Part shown: positions 54,773-64,000 of the stretch, one piece after another | Numbering within the stretch: the stretch's first letter is position 1 | Layout: each line of letters starts with the position of its first letter | Program-made: the position numbers and the translations under genes | Notes under the pieces: model-generated | The model's database searches: none | Told to the model about the DNA's origin: nothing | Seen by the model: the letters and a program-made list of their open reading frames with translations, nothing else | Source of the DNA: Iamia sp963728655 | Lineage (GTDB): Bacteria; Actinomycetota; Acidimicrobiia; Acidimicrobiales; Iamiaceae | Assembly: GCA_963728655.1 (NCBI GenBank) | Contig: CAVSLD010000002.1 | Span: 558,001-622,000 of the forward strand | Direction: 5' to 3' | DNA length: 64,000 nucleotides

Positions 54773-57700
54773 ATGGCGGACGCAGCGGTGACGGCGACGA
54801 CGCGGGCCCGGCGCCGGCCCCGGCTGTCGGCGCCCCTGGTGGTCGGGCTGCTGCTCGTGGGTGTGCTGGCCACCACCGGCGCGCCGGCCGAGGAGGCCGC
54901 CGACCTCGACGACGCCACGACCACCTCGGTGGAGGGGCGGGCCACGCTGCCGGGGGGCACGACCCTGGCGGCCGACATCCGCCGCACGGAGTACGGCATC
55001 CCCCACGTGAAGGCCGACGACTGGGCCTCGCTCGGCTTCGGCTACGGCTACGCCTTCGCCGAGGACAACACCTGCCTGCTGGCCGAGGAGGTCGTCACCG
55101 GCGGGGCCGAGCGGTCTCGGTACTTCGGGGCCAGCGAGGACAACTTCCGCAAGGACCTGTTCCACCAGCAGCTCATCGACCAGCGGGTGGTGGAGGAGAC
55201 GCTGTCCCGGTCGCCCGACCTCCCCGCCGCGGGCCCGTCGCGCCGGGTGCGCGACCTCGTCCAGGGCACGGCCGAGGGCTACAACCTCCACCTCCGCGAC
55301 GTCGGCGGCGCCGCCGGCATCAGCGACCCCCGCTGCGCCGGGGCGCCGTGGGTGCGGGAGATCACCGAGGTCGACCTCTGGCGCACCTACGTCGACAGCG
55401 CCGCTGCGCGCCGGCCGGGGCGCCCTGGCCACCAACGTGGTCGAGGCCCAGCCCCCGGGCCCGGCGGCCCGGACCGCGGGCACCGGCACCCCCACGCTCG
55501 ACGACCTGGAGGCCCAGCTGGCCGACACGGACGCGGCCGGCTCCAACGCCTACGGGCTCGGGTCCGAGGCCACCCAGGACGGCACCGGGATGCTGCTCGG
55601 CAACCCGCACTTCCCGTGGGACGGGCGCGACCGGTTCTACGAGATGCAGCTCACCATCCCTGGTGAGTACGACATGATCGGCGCCGCCCTCTCGGGCCAG
55701 CCCGTGGTGGAGATCGGCCACAACGAGACCATGGGGTGGAGCCACACCGTCTCCACCGCCCGCCGCTTCAGCTTCTTCGAGCTCCAGCTGGTGCCCGGCC
55801 ACCCGACCCAGTACGTGGTCGACGGCAAGGTGAAGCAGATGACCTCCCAGCAGGTCGCGGTGCAGGTCGACGACGGCCACGGCGGCACGACCACCCGCAC
55901 CCGCACCCTGTGGTCGTCGGAGTACGGCCCCATCGTCGAGATCTCGCCCCTCGAGTGGAGCGACACCACCGCCTTCGCCCTCCAGGACGTCAACGAGGAC
56001 GCAGGGCGCACCTTCGACGGCTACATCGAGATGGGCCGGTCCGGCTCGGTCGCCGAGCTGGAGCAGACCCTCGACACGTGGCAGCACCTGCCCTGGATCA
56101 ACACCATCGCGGCCGACTCCACCGGCACCGCGTTCTACGGCGACCACTCGGTGGTGCCCAACATCGACCAGGCCAAGCTGGACAGCTGCCTCACGCCCAT
56201 CGGCGGCATCGCCCTCGAGCTCCAGGGCGTGTTCATCCTCGACGGGGCCCGCTCGCAGTGCCGCTGGGGCACCGATGCCGATGCCCGCGTGCCGGGCATC
56301 CTCGGGCCCGACGCCCTGCCGACGATCACCCGCACCGACTACGTCACCAACTCCAACGACAGCTACTGGCTGGCCAACCCGGAGCAGCCGCTGGAGGGCT
56401 ACGACCGCATCATCGGCGTGGAGGGCACCGAGCGCAGCCTCCGCACCCGCCTCGGGCTCGTGCAGCTCCAGGAGCGCCTGGCCGGCACCGACGGCCTCCC
56501 CGGCGCCGGGTTCAACCTCGACCTGCTCCAGGACGTGATGTTCTCCAACCGGGTCTTCGGCGCCGAGCTGGTGCGCGACGACCTGGTCGACCTGTGCCGG
56601 GCCAACCCCACCGTCACCGTCGACGGCTCGCCGGTCGACATCAGCGAGGCGTGCGACGTGCTCGCGGCCTGGGACATGCGCGTCGACCTCGACAGCCGGG
56701 GCGCCCACCTGTTCCGGCAGTTCGCGGTGGCCGGCGGCATCCGCTTCTCGGTGCCCTTCGACCGGGCCGACCCCGTGGCCACGCCGAACACCCTCGCCAC
56801 CTCGGACCCCGCCGTGCTCACCGCGCTGGGCCGGGCCGTGGAGGTGCTGCGCGACGCCGGCATCGCCCTCGACGCCCGGCTGGGCGACATCCAGAGCGAG
56901 CCACGCGGCGACGAGGCCATCCCCATCCCCGGTGGCACCGGCACGGCCGGGGCGTTCAACGTCATCAGTGCCCGCTTCGACGGGGCCGACGGCTACGACG
57001 ACGTGACCGCCGGTGCCAGCTTCGTGCTGGCCGCCGAGTTCGGGCCCAGCGGGCCCCGGAGCCGGGCCGTGCTGGCCTACTCCAACTCCACCGACCCGAC
57101 CTCGCCGCACTTCGGCGACCAGACCCGCCTCTTCTCCGAGGAGGGGATGGTCGACCTCGACTACCACGAGACCGACATCCTGGCCGACCCCGAGCTCACC
57201 GTGACCTCCATCGAGTCCGAGGTGGCGCCGAGCCCCGAGGAGCGCTTCGTGGAGCGGGCCTACCAGGACTTCCTGGGCCGGGCGCCGACCCTCGACGAGC
57301 GGACGACGGCGGCCACGGCCCTGCAGGACGGGGCCGAGGGGCGCAGGGGCATCATCGCCGCCCTGGCCTCGTCGCCGGAGTGGGTGGGCCACATCGTCGA
57401 CGGCCTCTACCAGTCGACCCTGGGCCGCCCGGGCGACCCGAGCGGGATCGAGTACTGGTCGGCCCGGATCCGCAGCGGCGTGCCGGTCGCCAAGGTCGCA
57501 GCCGGCTTCTACGCGTCGCGCGAGTACCGGGGCCGCTTCCCCGACACCGGGGCGTGGATCGACGACCTCTACGCCGAGCTGCTGGGACGGCCGTCGGACC
57601 CCGGTGGTCGGGCCTACTGGGTCGGCCTGGCGGCCACCGAGGGCCCGACGGTGGTCGCCCTGCGCTTCTACCAGTCACGGGAGTCGGCCCGGGCCCGCGT

Positions 57701-57851
57701 CGACGGCCTCTACCAGGAGCTGCTCGGTCGCCCCGCCGACGCCGGTGGCCTGGCCTTCTGGGCGCCGCGGGTGGTGGCGTCGGGCGACATCCGCCTGGCC
57801 ATCGACCTGGCCGCCAGCGGCGAGTACTTCGCCAAGGCCCAGCCCGCCTGA
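54773..57851 (+). pseudogene. Penicillin-acylase family (Ntn) hydrolase with DUF4214 tail (one frameshift)
   Basis: About 1025 residues after repair. A signal peptide is followed by an alpha-chain region (RRTEYGIPHVKADDWASLGF, YGYAFAEDNTCLLAEE) and an autoprocessing site where the beta chain starts with the nucleophile Ser (AAGSNAYGLG), then GNPHFPWDGRDRFYE and ETMGWSHT. One extra base near 55400 splits it. The C-terminal 200 residues are DUF4214 modules (FLGRAPTLDERTTAA, LYQSTLGRPGDPSGIEYW, LYAELLGRPSDPGG, LYQELLGRPADAGG). Family members cleave amide bonds of penicillins, acyl-homoserine lactones or lipopeptides. The ATG at 54773 has GGAGG six nt upstream. Confidence 0.85.
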
Positions 57852-57865
57852 GCGAGACTGTCGGC

Positions 57866-58270
57866 GTGCACGCGCTGATCTACTCCTCGAGGGCGGTCGG
57901 GGGCTCCGACCGCGACGACCTCCGCGACATCCTGGCCACCAGCCGCGCCCGCAACGCGGAGGAGGGCGTGACCGGGTGCCTCCTCTACTCGGGCACCGCC
58001 TTCCTCCAGGTCCTCGAGGGCGAGGAGGACGCGGTGCGGGCCACCTTCGCCCGCATCCGCCACGATCCCCGCCACACCCACGTGCGGGTGCTGGTCGACG
58101 AGGCCACCGACGGCCGGGCCCACGGCGACTGGTCGATGGGCTTCGCCCACCTCGGCGACGGGGAGGGCCCGGCCGACGCCGACCTGGCCGCGGCACTGGA
58201 GGAGGGCGAGGCCGCCCGCGCCCTGCTGCACCGCTGCGGGGCCCGGGTCGAGGCCGACGGGCCCCGCTGA
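57866..58270 (+). CDS. BLUF-domain blue-light receptor
   Basis: 134 residues, a single BLUF domain. All residues of the flavin hydrogen-bond network are present: Tyr6 (ALIYSSRA), Asn30 (SRARNAEEGVTG), Gln48 (AFLQVLEG), Trp89 and Met91 (DWSMGF). BLUF domains bind FAD and rearrange the Tyr-Gln contact on blue light. There is no output domain, so it would act by protein-protein contact. The GTG at 57866 has GACTGT 4 nt before it, too close for a normal -10. It lies 14 nt after the acylase stop. Confidence 0.9.
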   Translation: MHALIYSSRAVGGSDRDDLRDILATSRARNAEEGVTGCLLYSGTAFLQVLEGEEDAVRATFARIRHDPRHTHVRVLVDEATDGRAHGDWSMGFAHLGDGEGPADADLAAALEEGEAARALLHRCGARVEADGPR

Positions 58271-58298
58271 CCCGACGACGGGCGGGCCGTTCGCACGC

Positions 58299-58314
58299 TT
58301 GACCGATCAGTCAA
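58299..58314. promoter_or_regulatory. Near-perfect 16-bp palindrome, candidate TetR-type operator
   Basis: TTGACCGATCAGTCAA is a palindrome except for one base pair and abuts the -10 box of the SDR gene. Centre GATC with TGAC/GTCA arms resembles TetR-family operators that control lipid degradation genes. The regulator is unknown. Confidence 0.5.
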
Positions 58315-58320
58315 TAGAGT
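58315..58320 (+). promoter_or_regulatory. -10 box of SDR gene
   Basis: TAGAGT, 7 nt before the ATG at 58328; leaderless type, directly next to the palindrome. Confidence 0.5.
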
Positions 58321-58327
58321 CCCGAGC

Positions 58328-59107
<780 letters not shown>

Positions 59108-59146
59108 GCCCCGGGGGCTCGGTCCCCCTCGGTCCCGCGACCTGAT

Positions 59147-59177
59147 CCGCAGCCCCCGGTCCCACCGGGGGCTGCGG
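59147..59177. terminator. Strong hairpin between convergent SDR and TIGR01777 genes
   Basis: CCGCAGCCCCCGG and its exact complement, 13-bp stem, 5-nt loop (TCCCA). A smaller GAGCCCC-G-GGGGCTC overlaps the SDR stop at 59106-59120. Likely a bidirectional terminator. Confidence 0.6.
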
Positions 59178-59201
59178 CGCGCCCGGGTCCGGTGGCGCTG
59201 G

Positions 59202-60104
59202 TCAGGCGGGGCGGTCGAGGAGGTCGCGGAGGGCCGGCTCCAGGGCCTCGTGGCGGAAGGAGAAGCCCTCGTCCTGGAGCACCGCCGGCAGCACCCGGGC
59301 GCTCGAGAACAGCAGGTTCTCGACCAGCGGACCGACGCCCAGCGGCAGGCGGGTGGTGAGCCGGGGGATGGGCAGGACGGTCGGCCGGTGGAGCACGTCG
59401 CCGAGGGTACGGGCGAAGACCTTGTTGGTGACCGGCGCCGGAGCGGTGAGGTCGACCGGGCCGCGCACGTCGGCCTCGAGCAGGAAGCGGATGGCGGCCA
59501 CCTCGTCGTCGAGGGAGATCCACGGCATCCACTGGTGCCCGGCCCCGGCGGGGCCGCCCAGGCCCAGCTTGAAGGGGAGGAGCTGCTTGCCCAGGGCCCC
59601 GCCGTCGGGGCTGAGCACGATGCCGGTGCGCACGTGGGCCACCCGGATCCCGGCCGAGTCGGCCAGGCCGGTGGCCGCCTCCCAGGCCAGGCACACCTCG
59701 GGCAGGAACCCTTCGCCCGGCGGGCTCTCCTCGGTGAGGACCTCGTCGCCGCGGTCGCCGTAGAACCCGATGGCCGAGCCCGAGACGAGCACCGGTGGGG
59801 GCGCGGTCAGCGAGGCCAGCGCCTCGGAGAGCAGCGCCGTGCCCCGGGTGCGGCTGTGGAGCACGGCCGCCTTGTGCTCCTCGGTCCAGCGACCGGACGC
59901 GATCCCGGCGCCGGCCAGGTGCACCACCCCGTCGAGGCCCTCCAGCCCGGCTGCATCGATGTCGCCCCCCTCGATGTCCCACCGGACCTCGTCGGCCCCG
60001 GCCCGGCCCCGCACGACCCGCACCACCTGGTGGCCGTCGCCCTCCAGCGAGCGCACCAGCGCCCCGCCGATCAAGCCGTGGGACCCGGTCACCGCGATGC
60101 GCAT
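59202..60104 (-). CDS. TIGR01777 family NAD(P)-dependent oxidoreductase
   Basis: 300 residues. The Rossmann loop AVTGSHGLIGGAL lies at the N-terminus; VVHLAGAGIASGRW, SGSAIGFYGDRGDEVLTEES and VRTGIVLSPDGGALGKQLLPFK are the TIGR01777 signatures. The Tyr in GFYG is the catalytic one. These extended SDR proteins act on nucleotide-sugar-like or isoprenoid substrates; function is not settled. The ATG at 60104 is chosen from the family N-terminus. Confidence 0.92.
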   Translation of the reverse strand: MRIAVTGSHGLIGGALVRSLEGDGHQVVRVVRGRAGADEVRWDIEGGDIDAAGLEGLDGVVHLAGAGIASGRWTEEHKAAVLHSRTRGTALLSEALASLTAPPPVLVSGSAIGFYGDRGDEVLTEESPPGEGFLPEVCLAWEAATGLADSAGIRVAHVRTGIVLSPDGGALGKQLLPFKLGLGGPAGAGHQWMPWISLDDEVAAIRFLLEADVRGPVDLTAPAPVTNKVFARTLGDVLHRPTVLPIPRLTTRLPLGVGPLVENLLFSSARVLPAVLQDEGFSFRHEALEPALRDLLDRPA

Positions 60105-60152
60105 GCCTCCGTCTACCTGCCGGCGACCGGGCTCACAACCCACGGGACCTCG

Positions 60153-60180
60153 TTGCCCCGGGCGGGGATCGGGGTACGGT
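60153..60180 (+). promoter_or_regulatory. Promoter of mscL (-35 TTGCCC, 16 bp, -10 TACGGT)
   Basis: TTGCCC at 60153-60158 and TACGGT at 60175-60180, 40 bp upstream of the ATG at 60221, which has GGAGG at good spacing. One of the few genes here with a leader and a Shine-Dalgarno. Confidence 0.5.
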
Positions 60181-60220
60181 CCGCCCACCAGGCCCCGCAG
60201 ACCCCCACGGAGGATCGGCC

Positions 60221-60604
60221 ATGCTGAAGGAGTTCAAGGACTTCCTGATGAAGGGCAACCTGCTCGAGATCGCGGTGGGGTTGATCCTGGCCCTCGCGTT
60301 CAAGACGGTGGTCGACAGCCTCGTCGCCGACGTCCTCACGCCGGTCATCGCCGCCATCTTCGGCCAGCCCGACTTCAGCAGCCTCGTCCTCGACATCGGC
60401 GACGGCCAGGTCCGCTACGGCGCGTTCCTCAACACCGTCGTCTCGTTCGTCATCATCGGCTTCGTGCTCTTCCTGGTCGTCAAGGCCTACAACCGCATGG
60501 TGGCCATGGCCAGCCGCAAGGGCGAGACCGAGGAGACCGAGGAGGACTCGGCCGAGGTCGTCCTGCTCCGCGAGATCCGCGACCAGCTGGCCGCCCGGCG
60601 CTGA
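60221..60604 (+). CDS. mscL: Large-conductance mechanosensitive channel
   Basis: 127 residues with the MscL pattern: an N-terminal amphipathic helix (MLKEFKDFLMKGNLLEIAV), TM1 (GLILALAFKTVVDSLVADVL), a periplasmic loop, TM2 (VVSFVIIGFVLFLVVKAYNR) and a charged C-terminal helix (VLLREIRDQLAAR). It opens under membrane tension and lets solutes out on hypoosmotic shock. A normal-length pentameric member. Confidence 0.96.
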   Translation: MLKEFKDFLMKGNLLEIAVGLILALAFKTVVDSLVADVLTPVIAAIFGQPDFSSLVLDIGDGQVRYGAFLNTVVSFVIIGFVLFLVVKAYNRMVAMASRKGETEETEEDSAEVVLLREIRDQLAARR

Positions 60605-60626
60605 GACCCGGTCCGGCCCGCGTCTC

Positions 60627-60642
60627 CCGCGCCGCGGCGCGG
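60627..60642. terminator. Perfect 16-bp palindrome between mscL and the epimerase gene
   Basis: CCGCGCCG-CGGCGCGG, no unpaired loop, in a 46-bp convergent gap. It could act as a bidirectional terminator after opening. Confidence 0.4.
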
Positions 60643-60650
60643 CCAGGGGC

Positions 60651-62547
60651 CTAGGCCGGGCTGTCGGCGGGGCGGGGCCCGAGGACGGCGACGTCGGCCG
60701 GCGGGTCGGCCGGTGCCGGTGACCCACCACCGAGGTGCGGCCGCTCGTCGGCCAGGAGGTCTCGCAGCTGGGCCACCACCGGGTCCACGCCCGAGGTCGC
60801 CACCGTGGCCAGCAGGTCCGGGTCGAGGGGCGCCACCGGGACCTCGGTGATGAGGGGGTGGCGCGTGCGGGCCCCGGCCTCGTGGCCCGCCACCAGGACC
60901 TCGTGCAGCTTCTCACCGGGGCGGAGTCCCGTGTAGGTGATCTCGATGGGCCGGTCGGCGGCGGCCGCCAGCCGGCGGGCCACGTCGTCGATCCTGACCG
61001 GTGACCCCATGTCGAGCACGAGGGCGTGGCCGTCGAGGTCGAGGGCCCCGGCCTGGATGACCAGGGTCACCGCCTCCTCGATGGTCATGAAGAAGCGCGT
61101 CACCTCGGGGTGGGTGACGGTGAGGGGACCACCCGAGGCCACCTGCGAGCGGAAGGTGGTGAGGACCGAGCCCCGGCTGCCGAGCACGTTGCCGAAGCGG
61201 ACGCTGAGGAAGGTGCCGTCCACCCGCTCGGCCCAGTGGGCGGTGACCCGCTCGGCCACCCGCTTGGACAGGCCGAGCACGCTCGTGGGGTCGGCGGCCT
61301 TGTCGGTCGACACGTTCACGAACCGGCCGACGTCGTGGTCGGCCGCGGCCCGCAGCACGTTGTCGGTGCCCGTGCAGTTGGACTTGACGGCCTCGCCGGG
61401 GTGCATCTCGAGGAGGGGGAGGTGCTTGAGGGCGGCGGCGTGGAAGACCACCTCGGGCCGGTGCTCGGCGAACACCTCGTCGAGGCGCTCGACGTCGCGG
61501 ATGTCGCAGACGACGATGTCGCGGGAGTCCAGGGTGGCCCGGCCGGTGATCGCCAGCTCGGTGCCGTGCAGGGCCGACTCGTCTCGGTCGACCATCACCA
61601 GGTGCGCCGGGGCGAAGCGGTGGACCTGGCGGCACAGCTCCCGGCCGATCGAGCCGCCGGCTCCGGTGACCAGGACGGTGCGGCCGGTGAGGTAGTCGGC
61701 GATGGCGTCGATGTCGATGTCGACCGGGCCCCGTCCGAGCAGGTCCTCCTCGGTGACGGGGCGGATGTCGGCGATCCCCACGTCGCCCCCGAAGATCTCC
61801 GTCACCGAGGGCAGGGTCAGCACCGTGAGGGCTGCGTCCTCGGCGTGGGTGGTGAGGTCCCGGATGACGGCGCTGTCGACGCTGGGCATGGCCAGCAGCA
61901 CCGTCTCGACGCCGTGGGCGCGGGCACAGGCGCCCAGGTCGCGGGTGCTGCCCTCGACCGGCACGCCGTGCACGCGCAGCCGGCTCTTGGCCGGGTCGTC
62001 GTCGAGGAGGGCGACGGGCCGGTAGGGGCAGTCACGGGTGCGCAGGAGCTGGGCCACGATCTGGGCCCCGGCCTCGCCGGCCCCGATGACGAGCAGCGGC
62101 GCCGCACCGTGGGAGCTGGCGCGGATGCGGCGCTCCTGGTCGGCCCGCCAGATCCACCGGACGAGGCACGCGCCGAGGATGGTGAGCGGGGCGTAGGCGA
62201 CGGCGACGGTGACCGGGATGGACCGCTGCAGGATCGTCACGTCGGCCACCAGCACGATGAACATGGCCGCCGTGGTGGTGCGGGCGATGACGAGGGTCTC
62301 CTCGAACGACGCAGGCCGGTAGCGGCCGCGGTGCAGCCCGGTGATCCACCCGAGGATGAGCTGGGCCGCCACCGCGACCACCAGCGCCGCCACCGCGCTC
62401 GGCCTCGCGGGCGGGCGGGATGTGGCCGTCGTAGCGCACCGCCAGGGCGACCTGGATCGCCACCGCCACGCACGCGGCGTCGGCGATGATGACGGCCGCG
62501 ATGCGGAGCCGTCTCCTGCGCGCGGTCCACCTTCGTCGCTCGTCCAT
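60651..62547 (-). pseudogene. Membrane nucleotide-sugar epimerase/dehydratase, CapD/WbpM type (one frameshift)
   Basis: About 632 residues after repair. Four membrane helices (IAAVIIADAACVAVAIQVAL onwards) are followed by a first Rossmann domain (LLVIGAGEAGAQIVAQLLR) and a second SDR domain with TVLVTGAGGSIGRELCRQV, CDIRDVERLDEVFAEHRP, FVNVSTDKAADPTSVLGLSK and RFGNVLGSRGSVL. The frame breaks near 62395-62401, in the first helices; the rest is intact. These enzymes convert UDP-GlcNAc into keto or epimer sugars at the start of surface polysaccharide pathways. The ATG at 62547 is the only good start. Confidence 0.85.
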
Positions 62548-62622
62548 GTGATCTGCCCCCCTGGCTGTGGTCGGTACCTGTCGGCCCGCGAGGGCGCGAC
62601 GTGCCTGACCGGAGGCTGAGGC

Positions 62623-62628
62623 TAGCGT
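62623..62628 (+). promoter_or_regulatory. Possible -10 box of DUF4012 gene
   Basis: TAGCGT about 50 bp upstream of the ATG at 62678, which has its own GGGGGAG Shine-Dalgarno. The gene therefore has a normal leader, unlike many neighbours. Confidence 0.35.
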
Positions 62629-62677
62629 CACGCCACCAGCCGTGCAGGGAGCGCCCAGCGGGGGGAGCTGATCCGAC

Positions 62678-64000
62678 ATGCCGACCGAGGAGGCCCGAGC
62701 GGCCCTGCCCGACGAGGCGCCCGGCGCGCCCACCCCCCCGCGCACCGGTCGGTCGCGGCGGTCCCGGCTCAGCCGCGACCAGCGCCGGAACGTCGTGCTG
62801 GTGGTCGTGGCCCTGTCGGCGGCGGGCGCGGTGGCCGCGGGTGCCCACCCCACCGACGTCGAGGCGGTCGACGTGGTCCTGGTGGGCGGGATCGGGGCCC
62901 TGGTCCCGTGGTGCACCGCCCATGCCCGGCGCTGGACCTGGTCGTGGGTCGCGGGCATCGCCGGGGTGGCCGCCATCGACGTCCCGCTCGCCTTCGCGCT
63001 GGCGGTGGCCGCGCTGGCCGTGGCCCTGGCGGCCAACCGGTCCCGGCGGCGCCACCGCATCCCCGGTGCCGTCGTCGGGCGCCCTGGCCGTGCAGGCCCT
63101 CCTCCGCCTGGGCGACGTGGGCCCGCTCGGGCCTGTCGCTGCTCGTCGGGGTCGTCGCCGTGCTCCCTGTCCTCCTCTCCGGACGCCGCCACATGGGCCG
63201 CCGCCACCGGCGCCGGCTCGACCGGGTCGCGCTCGTGGCCGCGGTGGTGGCGGCGGTGGGCGTCGTCTCGGCCGGCGTCGCGGTGCTCGTCCTCCAGCGC
63301 GGGACTGACCTGCGCCGTCGACCGGTCCCAGGCTGCCGTCGACCGCGTGGGCGAGGGCGAGCCGAGGCCACGCTGGTCGACCTGGACGAGGCGAGCGACG
63401 AGTTCGGGTCGGCGGCGTCGCTGCTCGGGTCGCCGTTGATGTGGCCGGCCCGCTCGGTCCCCGTGGTGGGCCAGCACGTCGGTGCCCTCCACGACCTGGC
63501 CGTCGACCGGCGAGCAGCTCACCGACACGGCCTCGTTCACCCTCCAGGACGTCGACTACGACCGCCTCCGCTACGAGTCGGGCCGCATCAACCTCGACGA
63601 GGTCGAAGCCGTCGGCCCGGCGCTCGGCCATCCGAGGTGCGCTGGCGGAGGCCGAGGACCGGACGGCGGGCGATCGACTCCCCCTGGTTGGCCGGCCCCC
63701 TGGTGGACGAGGTCGACGACCTCCGCGGCGAGCTGGCGGCGACCCGCCGGCAGGCCGACACCGCCGACGTGGCCCTCGAGCTGGCCCCGGAGATGCTCGG
63801 CGCGGACGGGCCCCGGCGCTACCTGGTCGTGTTCCCGAGCGAGTCCGAGAGCCGGGGCGGCGGGGGCTTCGTGGGCAACTTCGTGGTCCTCGACGCGGTC
63901 GACGGCGAGGTCCGCCTGACCGAGTCGGCTCGGATCGGCGCCATGATCGACGCCCGCCAGCCGGGCGAGCGCACCCTCGAGGGACTCGACGAGTACCTGG
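62678..64000 (+). pseudogene. DUF4012 domain membrane protein, cut by window edge (several frameshifts)
   Basis: The N-terminus (residues 1-130) is readable in one frame with a basic start and hydrophobic segments (NVVLVVVALSAAGAVAAGA, VAGIAGVAAIDVPLAFALAV). After 63077 the frame changes at least six times (near 63078, 63130, 63302, 63361, 63510 and 63669), mostly by one base in G or C runs. The piece from about 63700 has the DUF4012 pattern: ALELAPEMLGADGPRRYLVV, RGGGGFVGNFVVLDAVDGEV and RLTESARIGAMIDARQPGER. DUF4012 proteins are large membrane proteins often found in surface-glycan clusters. The gene continues beyond the window. Confidence 0.75.

Overview
The window is very GC-rich actinobacterial DNA. 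The gene set suggests the class Acidimicrobiia, perhaps a relative of Iamia. The supporting signs are a homodimeric AceE, the DUF3499 / DUF5719 / PGI-PMI lipoglycan genes, secreted proteins with DUF4214 tails, and many starts that look leaderless (a TANNNT -10 box 6-11 nt before GTG or ATG). The taxonomic call is an inference from gene content. I see no rRNA, tRNA, CRISPR array, prophage or transposase gene, so this looks like ordinary chromosome.

Layout. 1-3.9 kb: DUF2752 protein (cut by the window edge), ABC1/UbiB-type kinase and an OafA-like acyltransferase with an SGNH domain, all on the minus strand. 4.1-7.8 kb: a heterodimeric ABC exporter behind a small leader ORF and a perfect palindrome. 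7.8-13.3 kb: a YceH-nitrobindin fusion, a SpoIID-like lipoprotein, an FG-GAP/DUF4214 secreted protein, a 172-bp inverted-repeat element and a phasin-like coiled-coil protein. 13.4-21 kb: large GT2 membrane glycosyltransferase with DUF5719, thioredoxin-like protein, FtsH and DUF3499. 21-26.7 kb: a secreted RCC1-repeat protein broken by many frameshifts and a STAND-type ATPase with a C-terminal SARP/BTAD domain. 26.9-34.6 kb: a surface-glycan operon (CPBP protease, PTPS-related membrane protein, GtrA-GT2 fusion) followed by phosphomannomutase, Trm112-like protein and PGI/PMI-type isomerase. 34.6-41.3 kb: SGNH lipoprotein, DUF2786 protein, VapBC-like toxin-antitoxin pair, acyl-CoA dehydrogenase, GNAT acetyltransferase, two small unknown proteins and an alpha/beta hydrolase lacking the nucleophile serine. 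41.3-49.4 kb: tandem DUF2207 proteins, HhH-GPD DNA repair protein, a lipoprotein and AceE. 49.6-54.7 kb: RNase HI fused to a SLOG-like domain, a second copy of the inverted-repeat element, and hydantoinase/oxoprolinase A and B. 54.7-64 kb: penicillin-acylase family protein with DUF4214 tail, BLUF photoreceptor, SDR dehydrogenase with an operator-like palindrome, TIGR01777 oxidoreductase, MscL, a CapD/WbpM-type sugar epimerase and the start of a DUF4012 protein.

How the genes fit together. The strongest theme is envelope and surface glycan biosynthesis: sugar-phosphate supply (phosphomannomutase, PGI/PMI), polyprenyl-linked sugar transfer (GtrA-GT2), large membrane glycosyltransferases, a nucleotide-sugar epimerase and an acyltransferase. 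Secreted DUF4214, SpoIID and SGNH proteins go with it.

Many otherwise intact genes carry single-base frameshifts, mostly one extra base in short G or C runs. Indel errors in the assembly explain this better than widespread gene decay, so frameshifted loci are marked as pseudogene type but described as probably real genes.
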